The notes beneath the pieces were generated by a model. The model ran no database searches. It saw nothing but the letters and a program-made list of their open reading frames with translations, and was not told the origin of the DNA. The position numbers and the translations under genes are program-made. This document shows, in pieces, positions 21,924-31,572 of a stretch of DNA of 64,000 nucleotides. Source of the stretch: Bacteroidales bacterium (GTDB lineage: Bacteria; Bacteroidota; Bacteroidia; Bacteroidales; UBA932); the NCBI GenBank assembly GCA_017423025.1, contig JAFPGC010000019.1, positions 1-64,000 of the forward strand, written 5' to 3'. Each line of letters starts with the position of its first letter. Positions within the stretch are counted from its first letter, which is position 1.

Positions 21924-23575
21924 TGAAACGCATTCTTTTCCTCATGTCCATTTGGCTGACAGCCAGTTCTTTTACTACCGTCCATCTGATGGGGGACAGC
22001 ACCATGGCCGAAAAAGACCTGCCCAAGGCGGGGCTGGAACGCGGCTGGGGGATGATGCTGCAGAACTTCCTGGACCCTTCGGAGGCAACGGTCATCAATT
22101 ACGCCCAGAACGGCCGCAGTACCAAGAGTTTCATCGACCTGGGTCTTTGGGACAAGGTCTATGGGGCGGTACAGCCCGGAGATTACGTGTTCATCCAGTT
22201 CGGTCACAACGATGCCAAGGAGAGCGATCCTTCGCGTTACGCCGCTCCATGGGGGGCCTATCAGGACAACCTGCGCCGCTTTGTGGACGGGGTGCGTGAA
22301 AAAGGCGGCATTCCGGTGCTGCTTACGCCCATCGCCCGCCGTTGGTTCAAAGGCGGGGAACTGGACCGGAACTGCCACGGAGACTATCCCGCCGCCATGC
22401 AGGCGGTAGCGGCCGAGAAAGGCGTGGTCTGCATCGATATGACCACCCCCACGCTGGACTGGATCGAATCGCTGGGGGACGAAGCCTCAAAGGCCCATTT
22501 CATGATTTCCACCGGAAAGGACGACAACACCCACCTGGTGCCCAGCGGCGCCCGTAAGGTGACGGAGCTGGTCTGCGAAGCCATCCGGGCGCAGCTGCCG
22601 GATCTGGCAAAGTACCTGGTCTATTATCATATTGTAGTATCGGCCGATGGACACGGCGATTATCAGACCGTACAGGAAGCCGTGAACGCCATCCCGGACT
22701 ACAGCCACCAGGAAATCACGGAAGTGCTTATCCGCAACGGCGTTTACAAAGAAGAGATTACCATCCCCCACACCAAGTTCCGCGTTCACTTCAAGGGAGA
22801 AAGTGCCGAGGGTACGCTCCTGACCTACGACAAATACGCCAAGAAGCTGTGGCCCGGACGGGATTTCCCCATGGGCACCAGCGGCAGCGCCAGCATCTAC
22901 ATTCACGCCAGCTACATTACCTTCGAGGACATCACCTTTGAGAATTCTTCGGGCGAGGGCAAGGAGATCGCCCAGGCCGTGGCCGTGTTCACGGACGGGG
23001 ATTTCCTCTTCTTCAACCGCTGCCGTTTCCTGGGCAACCAGGACACCCTCTATACTTATGGCCGATACGGAAAGTTTGGCGGCGTGAAGCGCAACTATTT
23101 CAAAGACTGCTACATTGAAGGCACCACGGACTTTATCTTCGGCCCCAGCATCGCCTTCTTTGAGAACTGCACCCTCCATAGCAAGAAGAACAGTTATGTG
23201 ACGGCCGCTTCCACTTTTGAGGGCCAGAAGTACGGGTATGTCTTCGTGAACTGCAAACTGACGGCCGACCCTGAAGTGACCAAGTGCTACCTGGGCCGTC
23301 CCTGGGGAGCCTATGCCAAGACGGTTTTCATCCATTGCGAACTGGGAAGCCATATTCTGGCGGAAGGCTGGCACGACTGGGAAAAGGAAGGAAAGCCCAA
23401 TACCAAGAAGAATTCCTTCTATGCAGAATACGGCAATTATGGCCCCGGCGCGCAGGGACCCCGCGTAAAATGGTCCCACACCCTTAAAGTGAAAGACCTC
23501 CCGCAGTATACTTTTGAAAAAGTGATGTACCAGCAGGAGGACGGTATTGTCTGGAATCCATACGATAACAAATGA
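21923..23575 (+). CDS. Fusion of SGNH/CE12 acetylesterase and CE8 pectin methylesterase
   Basis: Two de-esterifying enzymes in one secreted chain of 550 residues. Residues ~18-230 are an SGNH hydrolase like rhamnogalacturonan acetylesterase: VHLMGDSTMA (Ser), NGRSTKSF, FIQFGHNDAK, DNTHLVPSGA. Residues ~235-545 are pectinesterase: HIVVSADGHGDYQTVQEAVNAI, FLGNQDTLYT, GTTDFIFG, CYLGRPWGAYAKTVFI. Together they would remove acetyl and methyl groups so that lyases and GH28 can act. An N-terminal signal (RILFLMSIWLTASSFT) is present. The start overlaps the previous stop by one base and the end overlaps the next ATG. Confidence 0.92.
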   Translation: MKRILFLMSIWLTASSFTTVHLMGDSTMAEKDLPKAGLERGWGMMLQNFLDPSEATVINYAQNGRSTKSFIDLGLWDKVYGAVQPGDYVFIQFGHNDAKESDPSRYAAPWGAYQDNLRRFVDGVREKGGIPVLLTPIARRWFKGGELDRNCHGDYPAAMQAVAAEKGVVCIDMTTPTLDWIESLGDEASKAHFMISTGKDDNTHLVPSGARKVTELVCEAIRAQLPDLAKYLVYYHIVVSADGHGDYQTVQEAVNAIPDYSHQEITEVLIRNGVYKEEITIPHTKFRVHFKGESAEGTLLTYDKYAKKLWPGRDFPMGTSGSASIYIHASYITFEDITFENSSGEGKEIAQAVAVFTDGDFLFFNRCRFLGNQDTLYTYGRYGKFGGVKRNYFKDCYIEGTTDFIFGPSIAFFENCTLHSKKNSYVTAASTFEGQKYGYVFVNCKLTADPEVTKCYLGRPWGAYAKTVFIHCELGSHILAEGWHDWEKEGKPNTKKNSFYAEYGNYGPGAQGPRVKWSHTLKVKDLPQYTFEKVMYQQEDGIVWNPYDNK

Positions 23576-24723
23576 AAAAGTTAGTTGGTGTTATATATTT
23601 GCTAGCCTTGGCCGCCTGTACGGCCAAGGCTCCGCTGTCGGTCGAGGTAGTCCGCTCGGAAATGGCCCGTTGCCCGGAAGCATCCTACATCGACGGCCTG
23701 GAAGGCAAGCTCAAATGGAACTATACCACCGGCCTGGAACTCAAGGCCATCCTGGACGCATCCCCCGATGCAATGGAATATGTGGATGCCTGGTACGATG
23801 CCATCATTGACAGCGCCGGAGTCATTTACAAGTACAAGAAAAGCAATTATTCCCAGGACCATATCTGCCCCGGACGCACGCTGTTCAGCCTGTACGACCT
23901 GACGGGCAAGGAGAAATACCGCGTGGCCATGGATTCGCTGTACAGCCAGCTCCGGAGCCAACCCCGTACCCCGGAAGGCGGCTTCTGGCACAAGCAGGTC
24001 TATCCCCAGCAGATGTGGCTGGACGGCCTGTATATGGCGGAACCCTTCTATGCCGAATACACCGCCCGTTATGTGACGGACAGCCTGCAGCGGGCGGCGA
24101 ACTATGCCGATATCGTCCATCAGTTCACCCTCATCTACGACCAAACGCTGGATCCGGAAACCGGCCTGCTGCGCCACGCCTGGGATTCCAGCCATGAGAT
24201 GTTCTGGTGCAACCCCGAAACCGGCCAGAGCGACCACGCCTGGGGCCGCGCCATGGGCTGGTACTGCATGGCCCTGGTGGAGGTGGCCGCGATCCTTCCG
24301 GACGGGGAAGGGAAAGACAGCCTGGTGAACATCCTGAATACGCTTTACAATGTTTTGCCCCTGTACGCCGATGCCGGAACCGGCATGTGGTTCCAGGTGC
24401 TGGACCAGCCTTACCGCGAGGGCAATTATCTGGAAGCTACCTGCAGTGCCATGTTTACCTATGCCTGGCTCAAGGGCTGCCGGCTGGGTTTCCTGGGCAA
24501 CCGGGAGGGGGCTGTGCAAAGCTACGAGTCTCTGCTCAAGACCTTCGTGACGGAGGAAGACGGCCTGGTGAACTTGAATCAGTGCTGCGAAGTGGCCGGC
24601 CTGGGCGGCAAGGAAAACCGCAGGGGAGACTACGACTATTACATCAACGAAAGAGTGCGCTCCAATGATCCCAAGGGCATCGGTCCTCTCATCTGGGCGG
24701 CGCTGGAATACGAAATGCTATGA
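23572..24723 (+). CDS. Unsaturated rhamnogalacturonyl/glucuronyl hydrolase, GH105/GH88 family (lipoprotein)
   Basis: Removes the 4,5-unsaturated uronic acid left by pectate or rhamnogalacturonan lyases. The lipoprotein signal ends LLALAACTAK. An (alpha/alpha)6 barrel pattern runs throughout, with MWLDGLYMAEPFYAEY carrying the conserved catalytic Asp region, LLRHAWDSS, and SDHAWGRAMGWYCMALVEV. 383 residues, typical length. Overlaps both neighbours by 4 nt (ATGA), so it is translated in a coupled series with the esterase fusion and the PL1 lyase. GH105 is favoured over GH88 by the HAWGRAMGW motif, but this needs a profile search. Confidence 0.87.
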   Translation: MKKLVGVIYLLALAACTAKAPLSVEVVRSEMARCPEASYIDGLEGKLKWNYTTGLELKAILDASPDAMEYVDAWYDAIIDSAGVIYKYKKSNYSQDHICPGRTLFSLYDLTGKEKYRVAMDSLYSQLRSQPRTPEGGFWHKQVYPQQMWLDGLYMAEPFYAEYTARYVTDSLQRAANYADIVHQFTLIYDQTLDPETGLLRHAWDSSHEMFWCNPETGQSDHAWGRAMGWYCMALVEVAAILPDGEGKDSLVNILNTLYNVLPLYADAGTGMWFQVLDQPYREGNYLEATCSAMFTYAWLKGCRLGFLGNREGAVQSYESLLKTFVTEEDGLVNLNQCCEVAGLGGKENRRGDYDYYINERVRSNDPKGIGPLIWAALEYEML

Positions 24724-26495
24724 AGAATACATCGCTGCTAGTCATTTTATTTGCCTTGGTGAGCGCCTGTGGCGGCGCCAAGGAACCCACGCCGGATACC
24801 CCGGAGCAGAAGGTACCTGCCATGCCGGGCAACCTGGTGTTGCACAGCGCTACGGAAACCACCCTCACGTTCCAGTGGGACGCTGTGGCCGGTGCTACTT
24901 ATCTGTGGCAACTCACCCAGGACGGCACTCTGGTGGAGGAAGGCAAGGCCACCACGCGAAACGTGAGCGTCAAGAATCTGACCAAGGCTACCGCCTACCG
25001 CTTCGGCGTGCAGGCTACCAACAGCGCCGGCACATCGGCCTTAACCTGGATCGAGGCTACTACGGCCGGTTCCCCGGATCCCGTACCGGGACCTGCACCC
25101 GCCAAGGCGTATGAGGAATTCGCCATCCCGGCAGCCGAGGAAGACGGCCAGGCCCGCGCTTTCCCGGGTGCGGAAGGCGGCGGGATGTGGACCACCGGCG
25201 GCCGCGGCGGCAAGGTAATCCATGTGACCAATCTGAATGACAAGGGGACGGGTTCGCTCCGCGCCGCCATTGAGGAAAAGGGCGCGCGGACCATCGTGTT
25301 TGACGTGGCCGGCATCATCGAGCTGCAATCGGCCCTCAAAATCACCCATGGAGATCTGACGATTGCCGGCCAGACGGCTCCCGGCGACGGTATTTGCCTG
25401 AAAAACTACAATATCCGCATCCATGCCAACAATGTAATCGTGCGCTTTATCCGCTGCCGCATGGGAGACGAGAAGAAAACCGAGGACGATGCCTTGAACC
25501 TGTATACCAATGACAATGATTTGCAGGATGTCATCATCGACCATTGCTCCCTGAGTTGGAGTACGGATGAATGCGGCACCTTCTACGGTATGACCAACTT
25601 CACCCTCCAGTGGTGCGTGCTCTCCGAAAGCCTGCTGAATTCCATTCACAACAAGGGAAAACACGGCTATGGAGGTATCTGGGGCGGTACCAACGCCACC
25701 TACCACCACAACCTGCTGGCCCACCATTACAGCCGCAATCCCCGCCTGGACCACGACTATGTGTCCACGCTCAAGGGCCCGGTGAGCCTGCTGAACAACG
25801 TCATCTACAACTGGGGCGACAACAGCACCTATGGCGGCGAAAGTAAGCCGGGGAGCGAATTCAAGAAGTATAACATTGTCAATAACTATTACAAGCCCGG
25901 TCCGGCCACCCCGTCCGGAAAGGGCCGCTTCCTGGATCCTACCGTCAGTTGCAAAAACTGCGATTCGGCGCATCCGGACCAGGTGGTTCCCGGTCATTTC
26001 TACCTGACGGGCAATGTGATGCAGAACAACGACGATTATACGGCCGATAACTGGTCCGGAAAGGCCACTACGGCCAGTGTCAGCCTCATAGAAACCATCA
26101 AGGCGAATACTCCTTTCACCTATCCTGAAAAGGCTTCATGGCTTTCCCTGGAATCGGCCGACAACGCTTTCTATTCCGTGCTTTCTTATGCCGGCGCTTC
26201 CCTGAAGCGGGATGCCGTCGATGAGCGGGTAACCAGGGAAACCCGGGAGGGAACGTTCACTTACAAGGGCTCCAACGGCGGCGACAAGGGCTTGATCGAC
26301 ACCCAGGGCGACGTGGGCGGCTGGCCGGAATACAAAGGCAGTACCGTTTCCACTTTCCCCGACTGGGTGGGGGATCCCAACGCCTATACCCTGGATCCGC
26401 AGGAGCGCTACACCAACCTGGAAATGTACCTGCACTACCTGGTGAAGGATATCGTGAACGGCGGTAACAAGAATGGACATTATACAAAATTCTAA
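24720..26495 (+). CDS. FN3-linked pectate lyase, polysaccharide lyase family 1 (lipoprotein)
   Basis: Cleaves polygalacturonate by beta-elimination. The lipoprotein signal ends LVSACGGA. Residues ~35-120 form a fibronectin type III domain (PGNLVLHSATETTLTFQWDA…). From ~140 the PL1 beta-helix begins: ARAFPGAEGGGMWTTGGRGG, VIHVTNLNDKGTGSLRAAI, TIAGQTAPGDGICL, NVIVRFIRCRMGD, IIDHCSLSWSTDE, and HHNLLAHHYSRNPR. 591 residues. Products would feed the GH105 encoded just upstream and KduI downstream. It is the last enzyme before susC, 35 nt away. Confidence 0.9.
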   Translation: MKNTSLLVILFALVSACGGAKEPTPDTPEQKVPAMPGNLVLHSATETTLTFQWDAVAGATYLWQLTQDGTLVEEGKATTRNVSVKNLTKATAYRFGVQATNSAGTSALTWIEATTAGSPDPVPGPAPAKAYEEFAIPAAEEDGQARAFPGAEGGGMWTTGGRGGKVIHVTNLNDKGTGSLRAAIEEKGARTIVFDVAGIIELQSALKITHGDLTIAGQTAPGDGICLKNYNIRIHANNVIVRFIRCRMGDEKKTEDDALNLYTNDNDLQDVIIDHCSLSWSTDECGTFYGMTNFTLQWCVLSESLLNSIHNKGKHGYGGIWGGTNATYHHNLLAHHYSRNPRLDHDYVSTLKGPVSLLNNVIYNWGDNSTYGGESKPGSEFKKYNIVNNYYKPGPATPSGKGRFLDPTVSCKNCDSAHPDQVVPGHFYLTGNVMQNNDDYTADNWSGKATTASVSLIETIKANTPFTYPEKASWLSLESADNAFYSVLSYAGASLKRDAVDERVTRETREGTFTYKGSNGGDKGLIDTQGDVGGWPEYKGSTVSTFPDWVGDPNAYTLDPQERYTNLEMYLHYLVKDIVNGGNKNGHYTKF

Positions 26496-26530
26496 TTCAA
26501 TAATTAATAATTAACCAAAATCCAATTCCA

Positions 26531-29500
26531 ATGAAAAGTTTGACAAAGAAACTCCTTCTTTCGCTCGCACTTTGCTTGGGAACGGTCCCGTTCGCCTGGG
26601 CACAGCATACCGTGAAAGGTATCGTGACCGATGAAACGGGCGAGCCTCTGATTGGCGCCGGCGTCATGGTGGAAGGAACCACCATCGGCACTATCACGGG
26701 CATCGATGGTGACTATCAGCTCACCGTTCCCGAGGATGCAGTGAATCTGGTGTTCTCCTTCATCGGCCTGGCCGACAAGACGGTCGCCATTGCCGGACAG
26801 ACGGAGATCAACGTGGTCCTGAAGGCCGACCAGACCTTCCTGGACGAAGTCGTGGTGGTGGGTTATGCGGTGGTCAAGCGCCGCGACCTGCTGGGCTCCG
26901 TTTCGTCCGTGGGCTCCGACAAACTCACGGAGCAGCCGGTGACCACCGTATCCCAGGCCCTTTCCGGTAAGATGGCGGGCGTATCCGTGGTTACCACGGA
27001 AGGCGACCCGGATGCCGACATCAAGATCCGCGTTCGCGGCGGCGGCTCCATCACCCAGGACAGCGCCCCCCTTTACATCGTGGACGGCTTCCCGGTGGAG
27101 TCCATCAACGACATCCCTTCCTCTGAGATCCAGAGCATCGACGTGTTGAAGGACGCTTTCTCCACCGCCATCTACGGTTCCCGCGGCGCCAACGGCGTTG
27201 TGATCGTGACCACCAAGAGCGCGGAGAAAGGCCAGAGGGTATCCGTGAAGTTCAATACTTACTGGGGCATGAAGACCATGGCCAACAAGGATGCCATCCA
27301 GGCCATGGATGTGGACAACTTTGTCAAGTTCCAATATGAATTGGGCACCATCCGCGACAATCTGAGCTCCAATTACGAACCTTTCTTCGGCACGTTTGAG
27401 GATATCGACCTGTACAAGGGACTCCAGGGCAACAACTGGGTGGACGCCGTCTTCGGCCGTACCGGTACCACGTTCTCGGCCGATTTCTCCGTGAGCGGCA
27501 GCTCCGACTCCGTGAACTGGACCCTGGGTTACGCCCACATGGGTGACGCGGCCATCATGGTGGGTTCCAACTACACCCGTGACAACCTCAATTTCAAGGC
27601 CAATTTCAAGACATCGGCCACCACCTCCATCGACGCCAACGTGCGTTATTCCCGCGTGAACGTGCGGGGTGGCGGCGCCAACGGCATCAACGATACCGGT
27701 ACCACTTCCGGTAACGGCCGTCTCAAACACGCCATTTCCTATACCCCCATTCCCCTGTCTGCCACAACGGTAGGCGTGGACGAGGAACAGGACTATGGTG
27801 ACAACGCCCCGCCGCTCCAGTCCGTGGCCGATAACGACTCCCGCCGTATCCGCACCACATGGAATGCCAACGCTGCCTTCAACTGGAAGATCGTCGAGAA
27901 CCTGACCCTTAAGCTGGAAGGCGGTCTGGAGAAATACAACCAGAGCGATGACCGCTACTACGGAATGACCACCTATTATGTGGCCAACAACTCTACCGTG
28001 AAGAATACGCCGTCCAACCAGCACAAGGAGGCTTTCCGCACCCGTTACCGCAATACCAACACCTTGAACTACGACTTTGCCAAGGTGTTCAACAACGACG
28101 ACCACAGCCTTACCGCCCTCCTGGGGCAGGAGCTCACCATTACCAAGAGCAACCTGCTCACCATGATGGTGGACGGCTTCGATCCCAGCTACGGCGCCGA
28201 GGATGCCTGGAACTTCATGTCGGCCGCTTCCAATCCGTCTTCCACCAACAACTATGTGGATCCGGATGACAAGCTCCTGTCCTTCTTCGGCCGCGTGAAC
28301 TACGACTTCAAGCACCGTTACTCCGTGGGCGCCACGCTCCGTGCCGACGGCAGCTCCAAGTTCGCCCGCGGTCACCGCTGGGGCATCTTCCCGTCCGCGG
28401 CCGTTTCCTGGACCATCTCCAACGAGCCCTGGATGGATGCCTCCCACAGCTGGCTGGACCAGCTCAAGCTCCGTTACAGCTTCGGTACCGCCGGTAATAA
28501 CAACATCCCTTCCGGACAGATCCTGAAGCAGTACAGCGCCACTACCACCGCCTGGCTGAGCCAGAGCAGCAACTACTGGATGGCCGGTAAGATCATGAAC
28601 AATCCGGACCTCACCTGGGAAACCACCCTTACGCACAATGTGGGTTTGGACTTTTCCTTCTTCCAGAGCCGTCTGAGCGGTAGCGTGGAGGTATATCAGA
28701 ACGATATCAAGAACCTGCTGATCAATTTCCCCATCCCCGGATCGGGTTATGACAGCCAGTACCGCAACCTGGGTTCCACCCGCAACCGCGGTGTGGAGTT
28801 CACGTTCAACGCCCCCATCCTCTCCAAGAAGGACTATTCCCTGAACATAGGCGGCAATATTGCCTACAACCGCAACCGGGTCATGGACCTGGGCGGCCTG
28901 GACAAGATCACGGCCCAGTCCTATTGGGCTTCCACCGAAATCGGCGACGACTATGTGGTGGAAGTGGGCCAGCCCCTGGGTAACATGTACGGCTATGTTA
29001 GCGACGGCATGTACTCTCCGGACGACTTTACCTGGAGCGGCAGCAAATGGGTGCTGAATGAGGGTGTAGTGGACAATTCCGCCGTCATCGGCTCCAGCTA
29101 TATGATCCCCGGCGCCATGAAACTCAAGGATCTGAACGGCGACGGCAAGGTCACCGTGGCCGACCGTACCGTGATTGGCAACGCCAGCCCGGACATTACC
29201 GGCGGTTTCAACCTGTCCGGTTACATCAAGGGAATTGATTTCAGCGCCAACTTCAACTATATGGTCGGCAACCAGGTGTACAACGCCAACAAGGTTGAAT
29301 TCACCAGTTCCCGTAAGTACTACAACCGCAACCTGCTCAACAGCATGGAAGTGGACAAGCGCTGGACCAATATCGACTGGAATACCGGTGAACTCATCAC
29401 CGATGCCGCCACCCTCAAGTCCGTGAACGCCGGCAAGACCATGTGGAACCCTGCCGTGAGCAGCGCCGTCTTCTCCGACTGGGCCGTTGAGGATGCTTCC

Positions 29501-29740
29501 TTCCTGCGCCTGCAGAGCGTGACCATCGGCTACACCCTGCCGGAGGAACTCACCAAGAAGGTTTATCTCCGCCGTGTCCGCATCTATGTGACCGGAACCA
29601 ACCTGTTCTGTCTCACCAAGTACTCCGGCTACGATCCGGAAGTGGACACCCGCCGTTCCACCCCGCTTACCCCGGGCGTTGATTATTCCGCTTATCCCAA
29701 GAGCATCGGCTTCGTCGCTGGTCTCAATCTCACCTTCTAA
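26531..29740 (+). CDS. SusC-like TonB-dependent outer membrane transporter
   Basis: Imports oligosaccharides through the outer membrane using TonB energy. The signal peptide ends PFAWAQ. A carboxypeptidase-regulatory-like domain follows (VKGIVTDETGEPLIGAGVMV), then the TonB-box-like DEVVVVGY, the plug (SVSSVGSDKL… VRGGGSITQDSAPLYIVDGFP… DVLKDAFSTAIYGSRGANGVVIVTTK) and a 22-strand-type barrel ending GFVAGLNLTF. 1,069 residues. Paired with SusD 12 nt downstream. Codon use is extremely biased, consistent with high expression. Substrate is inferred as pectic oligosaccharide from the flanking enzymes. Confidence 0.95.
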   Translation: MKSLTKKLLLSLALCLGTVPFAWAQHTVKGIVTDETGEPLIGAGVMVEGTTIGTITGIDGDYQLTVPEDAVNLVFSFIGLADKTVAIAGQTEINVVLKADQTFLDEVVVVGYAVVKRRDLLGSVSSVGSDKLTEQPVTTVSQALSGKMAGVSVVTTEGDPDADIKIRVRGGGSITQDSAPLYIVDGFPVESINDIPSSEIQSIDVLKDAFSTAIYGSRGANGVVIVTTKSAEKGQRVSVKFNTYWGMKTMANKDAIQAMDVDNFVKFQYELGTIRDNLSSNYEPFFGTFEDIDLYKGLQGNNWVDAVFGRTGTTFSADFSVSGSSDSVNWTLGYAHMGDAAIMVGSNYTRDNLNFKANFKTSATTSIDANVRYSRVNVRGGGANGINDTGTTSGNGRLKHAISYTPIPLSATTVGVDEEQDYGDNAPPLQSVADNDSRRIRTTWNANAAFNWKIVENLTLKLEGGLEKYNQSDDRYYGMTTYYVANNSTVKNTPSNQHKEAFRTRYRNTNTLNYDFAKVFNNDDHSLTALLGQELTITKSNLLTMMVDGFDPSYGAEDAWNFMSAASNPSSTNNYVDPDDKLLSFFGRVNYDFKHRYSVGATLRADGSSKFARGHRWGIFPSAAVSWTISNEPWMDASHSWLDQLKLRYSFGTAGNNNIPSGQILKQYSATTTAWLSQSSNYWMAGKIMNNPDLTWETTLTHNVGLDFSFFQSRLSGSVEVYQNDIKNLLINFPIPGSGYDSQYRNLGSTRNRGVEFTFNAPILSKKDYSLNIGGNIAYNRNRVMDLGGLDKITAQSYWASTEIGDDYVVEVGQPLGNMYGYVSDGMYSPDDFTWSGSKWVLNEGVVDNSAVIGSSYMIPGAMKLKDLNGDGKVTVADRTVIGNASPDITGGFNLSGYIKGIDFSANFNYMVGNQVYNANKVEFTSSRKYYNRNLLNSMEVDKRWTNIDWNTGELITDAATLKSVNAGKTMWNPAVSSAVFSDWAVEDASFLRLQSVTIGYTLPEELTKKVYLRRVRIYVTGTNLFCLTKYSGYDPEVDTRRSTPLTPGVDYSAYPKSIGFVAGLNLTF

Positions 29741-29752
29741 TCCGCTGAAGAC

Positions 29753-31570
29753 ATGAAAAAGATTGCATATATCCTTTCTGCGGTTCTGATCGCCGCTCTG
29801 GCGGTTTCCTGCGAGAAATTCCTGGATTCGGATTCCCCTTCGGCCTTCGACTCGGCATCCGTTTATTCCAACTACTCCTTGACGGAAGGGACCATCTTCG
29901 GCATTACCGAGGCCTTCTGCGAAGTGAACTCCTACCGCGGCCGTTTCCTGCCCTGGTATGGTTTCAACACCGATATTGAGTGGTATAACACTTACAAGCC
30001 CGGCGACGGAAGATCCGACATCGCCGCCTACGACTGCCAGCCCAACAATGCCCAGCTGAACCTGAGCAACGGTCCTTTCCCGCTCATGTACACAGGAATT
30101 GAGCGCGCCAACCTGGTGATCGAAGGTATCCGCGAATATGGCAAGCCGGAAGAGAATGCCGATATGGCCTATCTCCTGGGCGAAGCCCTCACCCTGCGTG
30201 CCATGATCTATTACGACCTCATCAAGGCCTGGGGCGATGTTCCCGCCCGTTTCGCTCCGGTGAACGCGGAAACCATCTACATGCCCAAGGAAAACCGTGA
30301 CGTGATCTTCAAGCAGATCCTGGCCGATCTGGAAGAAGCCATCCCGTACCTGCCGAATCCCGGTGTTACGGCCGCCACTTCCCGTACGGACCGCGTGAAC
30401 AAGGTGTTCGCCGAAGGTCTGTACGCCCGCATCGCCCTCACGGCTTCCGGTTATGCCCTGCGTCCGGCCGACGGTGCCGTCGGTACCGGCGACCTGGGTT
30501 CCGTCCGCCTGAGCTCCGACCCCGAACTCTCCCAGGCTGCCCTTTACCCCAAGGCCCTGAATTACCTGAAGGATGCGGTCGGCAAAGCCTCCCTGGAGCC
30601 CGACTACGAGACCTACTGGTATAATGTGAACAACATGGATAACCTCACGGCCGGTCCCGATCACGAGACCCTGTACGTGATTCCTTTCGGCGCCGGTCGC
30701 GGCCGCTGGAACTACACTTTTGCCATCAATTCCGAAGGTTCCCACTGGTCCAACGGTACTTCCCGTGGCGGTGATGCCGGTCCGGTTCCCACCGTGTATT
30801 TCATGTACGGTGCCAACGACAGCCGTCGTGACGTGACTTGCGTGAACTACAAGTGGACCAAGAACGGAGACCCTGAGCTTGCCGGCATTGGCAAGTGGTA
30901 CTTCGGCAAATACCGTTATGAATGGATGGACGCCCAGCCTTACAGCGGCGGCAACGACGACGGCATCAAGCCCGTGGTCATGCGCTACGCCGATATCCTC
31001 CTGATGGCGGCCGAGATTGAAAACGAGCTGAACGGCCCGTCCGGTGCCAAGAAGTATCTGGAGGAAGTCCGTGCCCGTGCCACCGGCCTGGATGAGGCGG
31101 AAGAGTATGTGGCCAAACTCAACAGCAAGGAAGTGTTCTTCGAGGCCGTGGCCCAGGAGCGCGCCCTGGAATTCTGCGGCGAGTTCCTCCGCAAGGCCGA
31201 CCTTATCCGCTGGAACCGCCTGAAGAGCAGCATGGACTATGCCAAGGAAGAAATGTTCGCCCTTCGGAATCTGGAGAGCGGGTATTTGACCTTCACCGGT
31301 GATGTGGCCTATTCCATCTCCGATGACGGCAAGTCCATGGATGTCATTTTCCCGACCATCGGCGAAGAGATTCCGGCCGGTTATCAGGTTACCACCGGTT
31401 ATATGACCAAGTATGACGATGCCAAGGCTTCCGGTTTCTACACGAACCGCATCAACGGCATCTACTACAACAATCCCGACGAGTACATGTATTGGCCCAT
31501 CTTCTACGATACCATTACCAACAGCCAGGGTGTCATCAAGAACGATTACCACTACGATAATCCTCAATAG
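29753..31570 (+). CDS. SusD-like surface glycan-binding lipoprotein
   Basis: Caps the SusC channel and captures substrate at the cell surface. The lipoprotein signal ends LAVSCEKFLD, the usual SusD start, followed by TPR-type helices (FPLMYTGIERANLVIEGI, LLGEALTLRAMIYYDLIKAWGDVP) and the C-terminal RADILL-like segment VMRYADILLMAAEIENEL with ERALEFCGEFLRKADLIRW. 605 residues. The next gene starts 2 nt after the stop, so the three surface proteins form one unit. Confidence 0.94.
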   Translation: MKKIAYILSAVLIAALAVSCEKFLDSDSPSAFDSASVYSNYSLTEGTIFGITEAFCEVNSYRGRFLPWYGFNTDIEWYNTYKPGDGRSDIAAYDCQPNNAQLNLSNGPFPLMYTGIERANLVIEGIREYGKPEENADMAYLLGEALTLRAMIYYDLIKAWGDVPARFAPVNAETIYMPKENRDVIFKQILADLEEAIPYLPNPGVTAATSRTDRVNKVFAEGLYARIALTASGYALRPADGAVGTGDLGSVRLSSDPELSQAALYPKALNYLKDAVGKASLEPDYETYWYNVNNMDNLTAGPDHETLYVIPFGAGRGRWNYTFAINSEGSHWSNGTSRGGDAGPVPTVYFMYGANDSRRDVTCVNYKWTKNGDPELAGIGKWYFGKYRYEWMDAQPYSGGNDDGIKPVVMRYADILLMAAEIENELNGPSGAKKYLEEVRARATGLDEAEEYVAKLNSKEVFFEAVAQERALEFCGEFLRKADLIRWNRLKSSMDYAKEEMFALRNLESGYLTFTGDVAYSISDDGKSMDVIFPTIGEEIPAGYQVTTGYMTKYDDAKASGFYTNRINGIYYNNPDEYMYWPIFYDTITNSQGVIKNDYHYDNPQ

Positions 31571-31572
31571 CC

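Noticed and set aside
26504..31567. A 1,687-codon open frame on the minus strand opposite susC and susD
   Set aside because: It mirrors the sense genes exactly, has no family motifs, and results from strong codon bias (near absence of TTA, CTA and TCA in the sense frame). susC and susD are unmistakable.
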